Shown here piece after piece: positions 22,176-33,298 of a DNA stretch of 64,000 nucleotides. Both the position numbers and the translations under genes were made by a program. The notes under the pieces were generated by a model that worked only from the letters and a program-made list of their open reading frames with translations, ran no database searches and was not told where the DNA came from. Each line of letters opens with the position of its first letter. The stretch's first letter is position 1. This DNA is from Halichondria panicea (Eukaryota; Porifera; Demospongiae; Suberitida; Halichondriidae), in NCBI RefSeq assembly GCF_963675165.1, contig NC_087377.1, positions 9,565,122 to 9,629,121 on the forward strand, in the 5' to 3' direction.

Positions 22176-25100
22176 TCATCCACTCACCCCTTCGCTGGCT
22201 GGAGGAATCACATCCGGACCTCCCTTCTTTTTGGAGGACCTCTTGGGCTTGTCCACCACAGCGTAAGTGTCTCCAGAGACAGCGGTCTCGTGCTCAATCG
22301 TGCTGGGATCCTGGGTAGGAAAGACAAAGCAGTAGTGCATAATAAAAAGCGGTCAGAGTAATACCAAAAGTTCATACACTCTTGGTAATATACACAAAGC
22401 AGTATTCACAAATGGTTCACAAAACAACGCTGTAATTAACTTATACCTGAGGCTTAAACTTGCAGCAAGTGCATGTACTTTACACATACCTGATATAGAG
22501 CTTCTGGTGGAGTTGGCTTTGGTTTTGTGTTTTTCTTGCCCTTTATATCGACCATGGTGTACTGGTCCTCAGTGCCTGGAGCTGCCTGGTGCTCAATGGA
22601 TTTGGGGTCAGCATACAGGGAGTCAGGTGGTGGGGGGGATGAGGTACTTTCACTGTAACGAATAAACACATGGTTAGAATAACTACCAGAGCAGCATAAT
22701 TCCCACAACTCTCAAACAGACATAACATACGTTAGTTTCTCAGAATCTCTTGGTTTTGACTCGCGATCAGAATCTGTGTTCGTCATTGAGATTTCAATAC
22801 AGTTATGTTACATGAAAAAAATTTAACACACGAAAGAAGACAAGAAAGCCAAATTTGTAGAAGCAACTCTTGCTATAATTATGCATAATACGTTTTATTT
22901 ACCTTGTTGGCAGCAACACATGTAGAAGAGCACGCCCACACCAAAACCAAACAGGAACATGAGGAAAATAACGGCCAAAATTGCCCACCATTTTTCTGAA
23001 AGAAATTAAGGACAACACTATATTTTTTTGCATTCATGCAATTCACTTGCTTTCTACAAGTCCGTTGAGGAGAGAGGTCAAGTATCGAGCTGTCAGCACT
23101 CCACAGATAATTCCAATTGCAAAAGCCAGTGCCAGAATAATCACCACAATCAGCCAAACAGCAACTGCAGAAAGCACTTAGCACAATCCTCAACTCATAC
23201 GTAACTTACATGTGCATAAGTTACAATACACACAACTTACACACGCATGATCTCATTCCAGCTGGTTCCCAAGTTCCACCAAGACACGTGATTTGAGGTG
23301 AACCGATCAATTCATAGATAGCCAAGGTACAGCTCAGAGTAGCAGTGGTGATGTGAGACACCGTGCCATTAGTAACCTCCCTGTCCAGCTGCATGGACAC
23401 TCCACTGCCCATGAATGGCGAGAGGGCACTCACAGGGCATGTGTTAAAGTTGAGATTAGTCTGAGTGTCAATTATAATCCCATTATACATCAGAGTTGCA
23501 TGATAACACAGGTTAGTGGATGAAGCCACGGGTGCACAAGCCGAACGAGGCATCAGTTGTATGGTGGATGTGCTGAAATCTGACAAGTTTCGACAAACAC
23601 CATTTCCTTGTTCAAACCGAACAATGAAGTTTCCACTTTGCTCAGAAGCACAGTTTTGACCGAGAGAGAACGTGAGACAATTCATTGTTTCTAGTGTACT
23701 ATTATCAACAACAAAAGGAGTAACTATAGGAGGATAGAATACAGTTACATAACACGAGTCCTCATACTTAAGCTTACCAAAAAATCCTTCAGATACTTCA
23801 CGGCTTGTTCCAGCCACATTAGTCACATTCACAGTGAAAGTGTACACATCATTCTCAACTGTGTCTGTGAGCTGGTAGGATAAATCAGGAACAAATACTG
23901 CACTGCCACTGAGACCCCCAGCTGAAGTGTAGGTTATGGTAGGTTGGGTATTTAGGGGAGGAGTCAACTGAGCAGCCGGGTTACTGCTGCTCTGCACCTG
24001 TGACGTATATAATTTATGAATAATTAGACACCACTACTATTTCATGTAAGTAATCATTCACTTACTCCCTCCATTAAAGTCCATGATCCACTGATTGGCA
24101 ATGACGGATTGGAACAGACAACGGATCCATTGGGTTGAGTTAGTACAGGGGCTGGAAAAATATAAATAAATAAAATGCCAACTGTCTGCATGGTGTTCCA
24201 CTCACATGCTATGTTGAACATCACAGAAACATCGGTGTTGTTCAGCACTCCTGGACACACAGCACTGGTAGCCACAATACTGACAGTGTGAGACCGGGTG
24301 TAGCTCAATCCAATCACAGTGATGCTGTTGTCAGTGACAACCACTGTGCCACTACCTCCAACCACACTGGCAGAAATAGCGACCTCTGTCCCAAGCCTTC
24401 CGCTACTGCTGACCAAGAATCTGAATCGTCCAGTAGTTGAGTCGCCCACCGAATATTCCATACTATCAACAGTTGGAGTGGAAGGAGGACCTGCATGAAG
24501 TGAGAAAAATGACATAAATTGACCATTAAATGTTCACCTGCATAATAGATCATGGTTAAAGATTGCACTAAGGTCATTTCAACTTAATTACATGCGACTC
24601 TCTGGCTCCTACAATTATACCGGCTTTCCTGGTCCATAAAATGAAAGTCCGTAAAGTATCCTTAGGATGGCCTAATAATAATTATACATTATGGTATGAT
24701 AATCTCACCAATAACTTGTATAGTCAAGTTTCCAGCTTGAGGATCAGCTGATAGACTACCAGCATTACAAGTCACCACAGCACCATTCAGTGACTGATCA
24801 ACTGGCAACACAAGAGTAGACGTCCTTGTGGGTTGATTCATAGCACTGACCATATTAATGGTGAATGTTCCACACAGGAGGTCAGCTGGCGTGGTAGTGT
24901 GGGGAGCAATGGCAGTGCACCCTATGGGAGCATCAATTTCCCAACGAGTCACCTCAACACCGTCATGAGAACAGGTTAGGCTGACGGTAGTTCCTGAACA
25001 CACTAGTAGGGACCCATCAGTAACATTGACACCACCGATACTGACTTCTAAACTGCTCACAGCATCTGCATCATAACTGATTTACAATATAATTATACTG

Positions 25101-25237
25101 TTGCATTACCTGCGCCTTTTTGGTGAAGGCCTAACAACACAACGAAGCAAATCTGGGAGAGAACACAACATAACACAGAACAGCTTTGTAAAGTAGGCTA
25201 AATTTACATTACTTACATACACAGGTACATTCTTCAT
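22176..25237 (-). CDS. Receptor A: Ig/FN3/sushi-like receptor with two TM exons and a tyrosine tail
   Basis: Twelve exons reconstructed by splice sites and frame: 25217-25237, 25110-25152, 24709-25065, 24206-24490, 24066-24151, 23778-23997, 23241-23723, 23051-23164, 22903-22995, 22731-22773, 22490-22652, 22176-22310. They sum to 2043 nt, 680 aa, no stop. Residues 1-21 are a signal peptide (ICFVVLLGLHQ core). 22-140 is an Ig domain (SLTCSHDG, RWEI, VVTCNAG). 141-337 are FN3-like (SYTRSHTVSIVA; DVYTFTVNVTNVAG). 338-498 ends in a sushi-like module (ATLSCTLAIYELIGSPQITC). Two hydrophobic exons follow: TM1 (499-521, WLIVVIILALAFAIGIICGV) and TM2 (538-563, AILAVIFLMFLFGFGVGVLF). The tail is a two-unit repeat, each unit having a YxDP...IEH box and a YxxV box (QYTMVD, TYAVVD). 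The intron after TM1 uses a GC donor (GCAAGT). The final GGG is followed by GTGAGT, so another downstream exon could replace the VSG stop. Expected at the cell surface; ligand unknown. Confidence 0.85.
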
Positions 25238-25526
25238 TCTTTCAGTATAGATCTACTGAAGAAAGTCTGGATCATGTCTCAAACTAAATTCTAGATTGTA
25301 GATCTATACTGAGACAATTATAACTTAATTATAATCTATAAATATAATTTAGATCTATTATTAATTTTGATTGATGTAATTTCAGTTATAAATTGCTTGG
25401 GGGTTTTTCAGGCTGGGTTTTTCAGGCTGGAGCTAAGCGGTTGTGCATATGCTAAAGATACAGATATACCATGAAAGCAAGCAGTGTATGATACATCTAG
25501 ATAGACCCTGTACAAATCAGTGCTAA
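25238..25526. promoter_or_regulatory. Upstream region of receptor A
   Basis: AT-rich sequence with repeated AGATCTA words before the first exon of receptor A (reading leftward). No clear TATA or initiator can be singled out. Confidence 0.3.
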
Positions 25527-26487
25527 CAGTGGTTTTTTTCCATACTTATATATGAGCACTGCAACCACAATGTAGTAAATATAGGCAGTATTTTGGTTAG
25601 CTTTTAATTAATTGTCAGTAACAAGCCAACAAAAGCAATCTTACATGGCCGCAATCCCTTCTATACTCGCTAAATTTTTAGTTGAACAGTAATTAACTCC
25701 TCATATTTCGTCTGACTATAGTGATTGCGATGGTACCTCAGTAACTTGTTGCTTGCTTCAATGATATGAGCCGGGCTAAAACAGGGAGCTGAGGGCCTGT
25801 ATTTACATTTTATCCGGGTACAACTATAATTATACCGCTGCATATAAAGAAAGGAGTTGCTCGAGATTGCATTTTTTCAAAAGCATATACAGGGCTGTAT
25901 CCAGGATTTTGGATCAGGGGGGGCAAATTGAGCAAATTAAAAATGTAGGAGGGGCTAAGTCATCAGAATTATAGCAGAATCTGCCAGATCCTAGGGGGGG
26001 GGGGGCGAATTACCCCCCCTCCCCTCCCCCCCTTAATGCAGCCCTGCAATAAATGCTGTGCATGCAGTAGTACATGTAAACATCCCACTGTGAAAGTCTG
26101 CAATCCCAGACACTTATAGTCGTAAGATATCGGTATCTTTGACCTTTTAATTTGTGATGTGTGGGTGGTGTGGGTGGACTAAAATAACAATAATTAAAGT
26201 CTATTTGTGAGTTTGACCTTCATGAAGTTGTCATAGCTTCGTCATACTTTACTGAAATTCAAAGTTTTATATACCATTGGATTCCTTGTTAAAAAGCGCT
26301 TCTATATCCATATGCTGTAGAGCTGGTAAGCTCCAACCAGCTAAAAGTTATGTAGAAGTCCCAGGGAATACTTGCCCATCACATAAAGCATAAACGAAGC
26401 CATGATTGACCACATAACTTCCGGGTCGAACTCAACACAAATAGACTTTACATTGTGGTTGCAGTACAGAGTGTATGGAAACCACTG
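25527..26487. mobile_element. Non-autonomous element with CAGTGGTTT...AAACCACTG ends
   Basis: The left end CAGTGGTTTTTTTCCATAC pairs with the right GTATGGAAACCACTG; farther in, GCAACCACAATGTAGT pairs with ACATTGTGGTTGCAG. 960 bp. Shares its interior with 10395-11046. A second element (25890-26046) is nested inside. No transposase. Confidence 0.7.
25890..26046. mobile_element. Nested MITE with CAGGGCTG termini
   Basis: CAGGGCTGTATCCAGGATTT at the left, AATGCAGCCCTG at the right, with G-rich and C-rich runs inside, the same layout as the other CAGGG elements here. Inserted in the 25527-26487 element. Confidence 0.55.
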
Positions 26488-26656
26488 TAGATTCTGTGGC
26501 TATAGTTACTTGATAATAATTTAATTTCTTCTCTCAATATAATTACAAATGCATAGGTTCTCTGCATGTATTGTCATATTCACGGAAGTCATATTTAACA
26601 CAGCCTCATATAATTATTGTTTACTGAAATAATCTGAGATGATGTGAGCATAGTTT

Positions 26657-27297
26657 ACAGGGTTTTGCAGAATTCTTGCAACAGGGCTAAACAGACACAG
26701 CAATGACTTCCATATATGGAAGTCAACTGCTGACTTATAATAATATTATTATGCAATGGTCATCCTGAAATGTTGATGAGACAAGGAGCTGACAAAAGAA
26801 ATTGCCAGAGGAGATTTGGTTAATAATACAATAATTATAAGACCTTCTGTCTTCACGCTTATCAATATCAGCCAATACCACTGTTTGGAGGGTGTTTCGT
26901 TTATCAACCTTATGAATGCTTACAACCTTATGAGCTGATGCTCTCTGGACATCTTTCAATTCAAATAATTATACACATACCAGGGTGTCATACAGGATTT
27001 TGAATTAGAGGGGATTTTGAAAAGTCACCAGAACATTTAAAAAAAGGTCAACAGTTATTTTAATACCCTGCCAGCTATGGACACTCAGTCTTACGACTGA
27101 GTACCTGAATGCAAATTTTAGGGAAGGGGGGGGGGTTGGAGCCAGAGGGGGATAATCATATATCCCTATATGCTGCATATACAATATACATGTATACACA
27201 ACATTTTTTTTATAGTCAGCAGTTGACTTCCATATAATTATATGGAAGTCATTGCAGTGTTTAGCCCTGTTGCAAGAATTCTGCAAAACCCTGTAAA
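26657..27297. mobile_element. Foldback element with long inverted ends
   Basis: The left arm 26657-26735 (ACAGGGTTTTGCAGAATTCT, then GACTTCCATATATGGAAGTC) is the inverse of the right arm 27215-27297. Inside, 26982 carries CAGGGTGTCATACAGGATTT, the left terminus of the family seen complete at 48499-48703. No ORF with a domain. Confidence 0.7.
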
Positions 27298-27298
27298 A

Positions 27299-27660
27299 GT
27301 CAGTATAATAGTGGTGCATGGTGGTACTGTGACTGATGGGGCCTTACAAGTATGTCTAGACACTACCGTCAGCTAGCCTCACCGGTACTCATGACATCAC
27401 TGGCGATCTGACTCGTTGGGTGATTGGTACTGCCATAGAGTGCTCTATACACTCAGCTACTCACACTACCAACTCTACTCATCCGATGCCCTGCATGTAT
27501 GGAGCATTTATCATTAATATGATCAGTCTCTGAATCAACCCACACTACATGAGGATGTCTATATACTCGTGTGTTGCTAGTTGATCAATCACTGAACTTG
27601 TTATGTTGGTGCACTGACCGATCGATCTGATCCCCAAGCTGGGAACTTCACTATACTGCG
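27299..27660 (+). pseudogene. Decayed Ig-domain exon of the receptor family
   Basis: This segment aligns to the Ig exon of receptors A and B along its whole length: GGTGGTACTGTGACTGATGG, CACTACCGTCAGC...CTCAC, GATCTGACTCGTTGGG, TGAATCAACCCACA, GTTGATCAATCACTGAA, TCCCCAAGCTGGGAACTT. Several indels and stops break the frame and no flanking exons are preserved. The transcript sense is plus, as in receptor B, and it is somewhat closer to B (GCGATCTGACTCG). It is a relic of a fourth family member or a solitary duplicated exon. Confidence 0.75.
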
Positions 27661-28494
27661 CTGCTACTGCTGCTACCAGCGCTGCCATGCAGTGAAGACA
27701 ATTAATTATCTACAAGGGAAATTTAAGCGATCTGGTGAAAATTGCAATACAAACATGTACAATTAGATACAGTATACAAACTCTTGTAATACAATCATGT
27801 ACTCACTGCATAATGGGACGGTCGATCACTTGGTAATTAAGGTCATGCAGTATAGTGTTTAGTTAAAATATTGCGCTTTACACATCATGGGTCAAGCTTT
27901 CCATAAAATCATAAAATCTCTGATATGGAAAGATGTGTGGCATACTAGAATTGACTTGGTTCATGTAGTTACCTTCTGGGTAAACTGGAGGATTCTTTAG
28001 GTTTGAGTAGGGTCACACATCTATAATAGCACATGTAGTGTTGGTGACGCTCACTGACTGTCTTGGTGATGTTCTTGAAGTTACCTGCGACGTTAGACAA
28101 ATGCTTGAAGGATCGATATGTTTTGCTCTGTACCGCAACCGAGAGAAAGTGAACCACACCTACATAATCGACACTCAGCAATCAAAGTATAATGTACTAA
28201 CAAAAGTAGAGTTACAAACAGACACTATAGTTATATATAGCCTCATAAAATTAAATGTTTTGTTTAACCTACAGGAATAAAATTCCACCTGGCCTATAAT
28301 GATACACTTACGTGTACTAATGATTACACTATAATAGTAAATAGAAATGAAAAAATAATAAAAAACTGCAGGCCACCGACAAGCTTATGAGAAGAACCTC
28401 ACTTTCAGAAGAGCTGATCATGTATCATAGCCGGGTGAGGGCCCCCTAACTCTATACAATCTGTGATAAGCACATGCCCTCCTCTATAAGTACG
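27661..28494. other. Non-coding stretch
   Basis: No other exon of the receptor family was found after the Ig relic. ORFs at 27969 and 28038 are antisense to each other and lack domains. Confidence 0.3.
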
Positions 28495-28660
28495 CCCTCG
28501 AGCTTTGGGACACTATAACACATAGATACCTCATGCCCATTATATCTAGATCCCAAAACCTATTGGCTACTAGAAATGCACTAGCTTAGCAACAGTCAAA
28601 ACAGTCAACCTAGCAACTGCATCATTTCTTTTGACCGTATTTTATCTTATTGACCTGTGT
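28495..28660. repeat. Dispersed repeat, inverse of about 9330-9560
   Basis: GCCCTCGAGCTTTGGGACAC and TAGATACCTCATGCCCAT match 9508-9558 in the same sense, while CCTATTGGCTACTAGAAATG matches the inverse of 9420-9440. The element therefore has its own inverted ends. Confidence 0.5.
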
Positions 28661-29064
28661 GACAAAGAACAGAAAAAGGAGAGGCTGCGAAGGAGCCGGA
28701 GGCTAGCTGCAACCCTTTTGGAGGCGGGCCACGCCCATCTAGCTACTAATTGATGAACATTTGCTGCATGCAGGCAGAATCCAGAACAGTTAGTTATCTG
28801 GGCAGAATCCAGAACTCAATAGTGGGTAATGATCGACCATGATTGTTGTTAAAAACGATCTATGCCAAAAAATCAAGCTAAAGATTTATAATGGCTGCTG
28901 CATCAGTAGAGCTTTGCAGCTCTCTTCTCACTGTTGCAGCTACCAATAGCTAGCGTTCTAGTGCAGAACTAACTACTAAGTAGAGTAGCAACACTCTGTG
29001 GACAAGCTCCTACTACTCTCGAACAAAACCAATCTAGAGCTTCTCTCTTCCATTCTAGTTCTGT

Positions 29065-29225
29065 TACAGAGGTTTTCAGGTAGGTTGAGGGAATGCTTCA
29101 GAGTGTAAAGTTACTCATGCATGAATTACTACATACAGCACAGTACAGCAGTAATTTAATTATAACTTATGCATGAGTAACTTTATGCTCTAAAGCATTC
29201 CCTCAACCTACCTGAAAACCTCTGT
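29065..29225. repeat. Palindromic repeat of about 160 bp
   Basis: TACAGAGGTTTTCAGGTAGG (left) pairs with CCTACCTGAAAACCTCTGTA (right). The arms are about 58 bp with very few mismatches and an AT-rich centre. A solo arm is at 9127-9178. Confidence 0.8.
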
Positions 29226-29819
29226 ATTATGTTACTAGACAAAGCATCTAGCTACAATAATTTTTATGTGTATCTTCTTGTAAATGACAATAAGTAAATG
29301 TTGCATGTAGTTTGATAGCCCAGAGCAATCTATAGTACCGGGTACTATCTGCTAAATACACTCAAATGGGATCTAATCATGTTATATTACATGTGCATCT
29401 CCTTGTAAGTGACAATACAATGTACATAGCCTAAAGCATTTAATAGAGCACGTTGCCAAGTGCTCTATTAGAAATAGAGCACATAGCAACAATAAGCAAA
29501 AACACTCAAGTGGGATCTAAACAAAGCAGATGACGCATTCAAACTTTTAGAGCAAATCTTACGGTGTTATATTATTATGTATCGAATAATTACTAGAATG
29601 TTTTGCGAGCATCAAACATAATTATGCGAACTTTGCAAGGGTTGATCACTTCGCAACAATAAAATCACAAAACCTAAATTATAAAATTAGTACTGGTAAA
29701 TACACACCAGAACGCAGTAGTTAGATGACTGGCAATTTGTCGTACCTTGCCAGGTTATTATCGTGATTGGCTTTGTAGCGTACATCACAAAGCATGTAGT
29801 ATCCCTTTCCAGGTCAATC
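29226..29819. other. Non-coding stretch
   Basis: AT-rich with short copies of words also found around 9600-9700 (AGCCCAGAGCAATCTATAGT). No gene. Confidence 0.3.
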
Positions 29820-30996
29820 GCACAATCTGGAACAGTTCCATCACTTTAGTTTGCATCTGAGCCCAACCCACCAAATTAGCTTGATGTTATCACCCCCCCC
29901 CCAATGAAGTGTCAATGGCTGTGCACAAACTAATCATCGATTTTATGCCTTGCTGCTATGGAGCGCCATTCATGTCAAAAATGCATGACAGAATCATCGA
30001 TCATCAATCAGCAATCATCGATCATTGCCAATCGGTTTGTTGATCACATCAATCGGTTTGTCGATCATTGCCAATCGGTTTGTCGTTCACACCAATTAGT
30101 TTGTCGATAATTTCCAATCGGTTTGTCGATCACCACACCAATCGGTTTGACCTTTCAACTTTACATAGAAACACTTGTATTGTATGTGCACATGTCAATT
30201 GAAGTGAAAGATATAATGCTGGAATACAGCTTCAGAAAACAGTGTGAGACAATACTGGATGAATAAGTGACGCAAATTACATGATAACATGCATGCATGT
30301 TCATGAAAACATGGTCCGAAGAGGTTAAATACAGAAAACATGTTCTGGCATAAATGAGAGTGTGTTTACAGAGTTATGAGTTATGAGCAACACTTAGCGC
30401 TTCCCAAAACCTCCATGGTTCTTGAGGCCATACAGCATTTTTCTTTGAAAAGAGCTGTCTGGTTGTGGTACTGTGTTGGTAGTGTAAGGTGGAGTGCACA
30501 GGTTGATGATGTGGGGAACATTCCTTTTGGGCAGAATGCGAGTACAGGCGACAAGTCTAACCCCAATGGAGGCACTGACTCTGCCCCAGTGAAGAAAGCC
30601 AGCTCAAAGTGACGATATCACTTCCTGCATAGACACAAATACCAAGGGCATAAAAGAAGAGAGGGCATGCAACTTGGGAAACATCAGAATTCATAATACG
30701 ACTGGCCCTCTTGGAGCTTCACTTCTGGCTTGATCTTTAATAGCTAGCTATAGATACGTAATACGTAAGTAGTCGAGTTCCAGTCTAGTCTGTATATAGT
30801 GTCAAGGTGAAGGTTAGGAGCTCAGGTCAAGGGTCAAGCATAGAGGCGCTTAAAGATCGACAAACCGATTGGAAATGATCGATGAACCGATTGGTGTGAT
30901 CGACAAACCGATTGGCAATGATCGATGATTGACCTGCCATCCATCGATGATTCTGTCATGCATTTTTGACCTGAATGGCGCTCCATATGCTGCTGC
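29820..30996. mobile_element. Foldback word-array element with internal ORF
   Basis: 29820-29950 matches 8410-8550. From 29949 an inverted structure begins: GCTGCTATGGAGCGCCATTC at the left and its inverse (GAATGGCGCTCCATATGCTG) at 30973-30992. Next to each arm lies an array of the word AATCGGTTTGTCGATCATTG (left, 30020-30155, about six units) or CAATGATCGACAAACCGATT-type units (right, 30855-30925, about four units). The 700-bp middle is unrelated and holds a 78-codon ORF. Confidence 0.7.
30376..30612 (+). CDS. Unrecognised 78-codon ORF inside the foldback element
   Basis: Open frame beginning MSYEQHLALPKTSM and ending in a polar Gly/Ser/Lys tail (GGTDSAPVKKASSK). No domain recognised. Its location between the arms suggests captured host sequence, but it may be a chance frame. 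Confidence 0.2.
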   Translation: MSYEQHLALPKTSMVLEAIQHFSLKRAVWLWYCVGSVRWSAQVDDVGNIPFGQNASTGDKSNPNGGTDSAPVKKASSK

Positions 30997-33298
30997 CTCG
31001 ATGGAAGTATGTGTGGCCTTTAAAAGCTGCACTCTGGTCAACTAAGCTGCTTAGCAAGCATGTAGACTATTGTAGAGCTTGTGTCCACTTGTGAAGTGCC
31101 TGTGTACACAAATGGCTTGCTGCTTCCTCTTTGAAAATATTCTATGGCTACCAAGATAGTCCAGAGGGTCTACCAATGGATACTACTCAGTCCTACATGC
31201 TGTATAGCTTGTTTTAAACCTTTTCTTTTTTATTTTCTTTTTTATGTCCTTGCAGCTCAGCAGAACTTCAAAAGATAATCGCATTCATGATACTATCCAA
31301 TCTGCCACAGAATCCAATATCATGCAACATTCACAAGTTGATAGCACGCTCCCTCCCAGATTGTTGTTGTAAAATTTAGGGTATAGGCACCAGATTGCCA
31401 GCATACTGTTGTTCTCAGCTGTATAAGAATAATATATTTAGTACATTCTCACCTGTAGTGTATAGCTTGTATCATAGCTGGGCAACTCAGCTTGCAAGTG
31501 TTCGTTGGAGTCATACTATAGGCCACGTTTTTGAATTTAGGGCATATTCTCTGCCATGTTTTCGTATACTTGTCTTCTAGTAGTGTAAGAGAATTTAGAT
31601 CATGTTTGCCATAAATACTGCAATCTGATTGGCTAAAGGAAGTGTTCTATCCCACTTAGAAAATCATGTACTTACTTAGAAAATCATGTACTTCACTTAG
31701 AAAATCATGTAGCAAAGATTAGATAAGAACATTCAAATCTGATTGGCTAGATACTCATGGTTGCTATGATCTAAAATGCTTAGACACTGTTTAGGAAGTT
31801 TCCACATGATTTAGAAGTCCTCACTGCGTTCGGGATACTACAACCAGCCCTTTGGGCTTCTAAATCATGTAGAAACGTCCTAAACAGTGTCTAACTATTA
31901 TTTAGAGCTCATTTACTCTTAACAGTCTGCATGAATTTATGCCGTATTACTAAATTTTGCTAGTGAAAAACCTTTGCGAATGAGCCAAAAATTGACCTTT
32001 TGCGATCTAGCTATTGCGTTCTGGCAAGGATCCGGGCCCCACTACAATTATCAATCCAAGTCTTGTAGACTTTGATTTCATGAACTACCATGCAGATACC
32101 GTAATTACAGCTACAGAAAAAATTAATTCCACTTCTAACCACCAGATACCGTTATTACTGTAATTATACAGCGACAAACATTTTTTTCTGAGTAGCGCAT
32201 CTTTTAGAGCACCAAAATTATAAGTGAGTTGATCACAATTGGTCTTGCAAAATTTCAGAGTATATAATTAATTTTATACATATGGAGTATAGAGGGGTGG
32301 CCGTTCCCGAGAGGTTGCTTTACATTGAAATCATTGTAGTTTCAATCCGGACCTGAGCTCTTGGCCGTTATATAGCGTGTGGTTGCTCTTCGAAGGCAGT
32401 CGTTATGGAGGTTCCACTGTATAAGTTAAAGATGCAGGATTGTCTTGATGTCTTTTTATTAAGTGGCAGAAAAAAATTACAGCAACTAGATCTAGGTGCT
32501 TCTTTTAGGGCCTCAACAATTATGCTGATGCTGACGTGGCGCTGTAATTACATTAATTGCGGTAGTTACAATTTATATAATAATTTTTACAAAACTTATG
32601 TCCTTCATTTGCAGGATGGAGACACACTGGAACAAGTTCCAGTTCCATGCACAGCCATGGTCCAGATGACCGGCCACCAGCAATATTCTAGAGAGGATTG
32701 ACGAAGCTACACTTATAATCAAGCAACTGTACCTGTAAAGAAAGCTCTGCTGGTGTTCTTGAGCACGTTTTATGCATCATTTAACATGGAATACACTGCA
32801 CTGAAGGGTACTCCAATTTCTACCTGGCAGTGGAAATCATTTCCCTTGGCGCCAATTAAGAGAGACTCCTCAAAGATCAAAGTAAACAGGCTCATGGCAG
32901 CAGCAGGTGTCTAACTAACTATAAAATAGCTGATGTATAAACTCACACTTGCATGTATAGATAATTATGTACCATGCATGGCTCCTACATGTATCAGAAT
33001 AGCTGTTCCTACAATTATTTTATGATGTCATCAATTCATATATGCATGGCCAGGCCCAGGCAATCAATATTACATTGATTAATGCAATTGTGGTCACTAG
33101 CACTATATACAGCCAGATCAGAATGGTGAGCATGGGACAAGGGTAATTGGTGAACATCACCAGCTTTGTTTTATGTGTCAGGATCATCATCACCAGTGAC
33201 GGTAGATGATTCAGACTTGTGTTGATACAGCTACAGCTTTGTGCGCTATACACTACCTTTCACTGCATTGTGGAGTTAGTTAGTTGAGTTCTCTACAG
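30997..33298. other. Mostly non-coding stretch with repeats
   Basis: 31640-31715 has three ACTTAGAAAATCATGTA copies. 31782-31892 is a separate foldback. 32290-32425 ends in GGTTCCACTGTA preceded by GGCAGTCGTTATGG, the look of a Tigger/pogo-type MITE end. The 98-codon ORF starting at 32405 begins inside that repeat and is not supported as a gene. Upstream exons of the metalloprotease pseudogene could lie in 32.6-33.2 kb but none can be fixed. Confidence 0.35.
31782..31892. repeat. Foldback of about 110 bp
   Basis: AGACACTGTTTAGGAAGTTT...ATGATTTAGAAG pairs with CTTCTAAATCATGT...CCTAAACAGTGTCT around a 40-nt loop. Confidence 0.75.

Noticed and set aside
22136-22318. 60-codon plus ORF over the last exon of receptor A
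   Set aside because: Antisense to a well-supported coding exon.
32405-32701. 98-codon plus ORF
   Set aside because: Its start lies in a Tigger-like MITE end and it has no domain or splice context.
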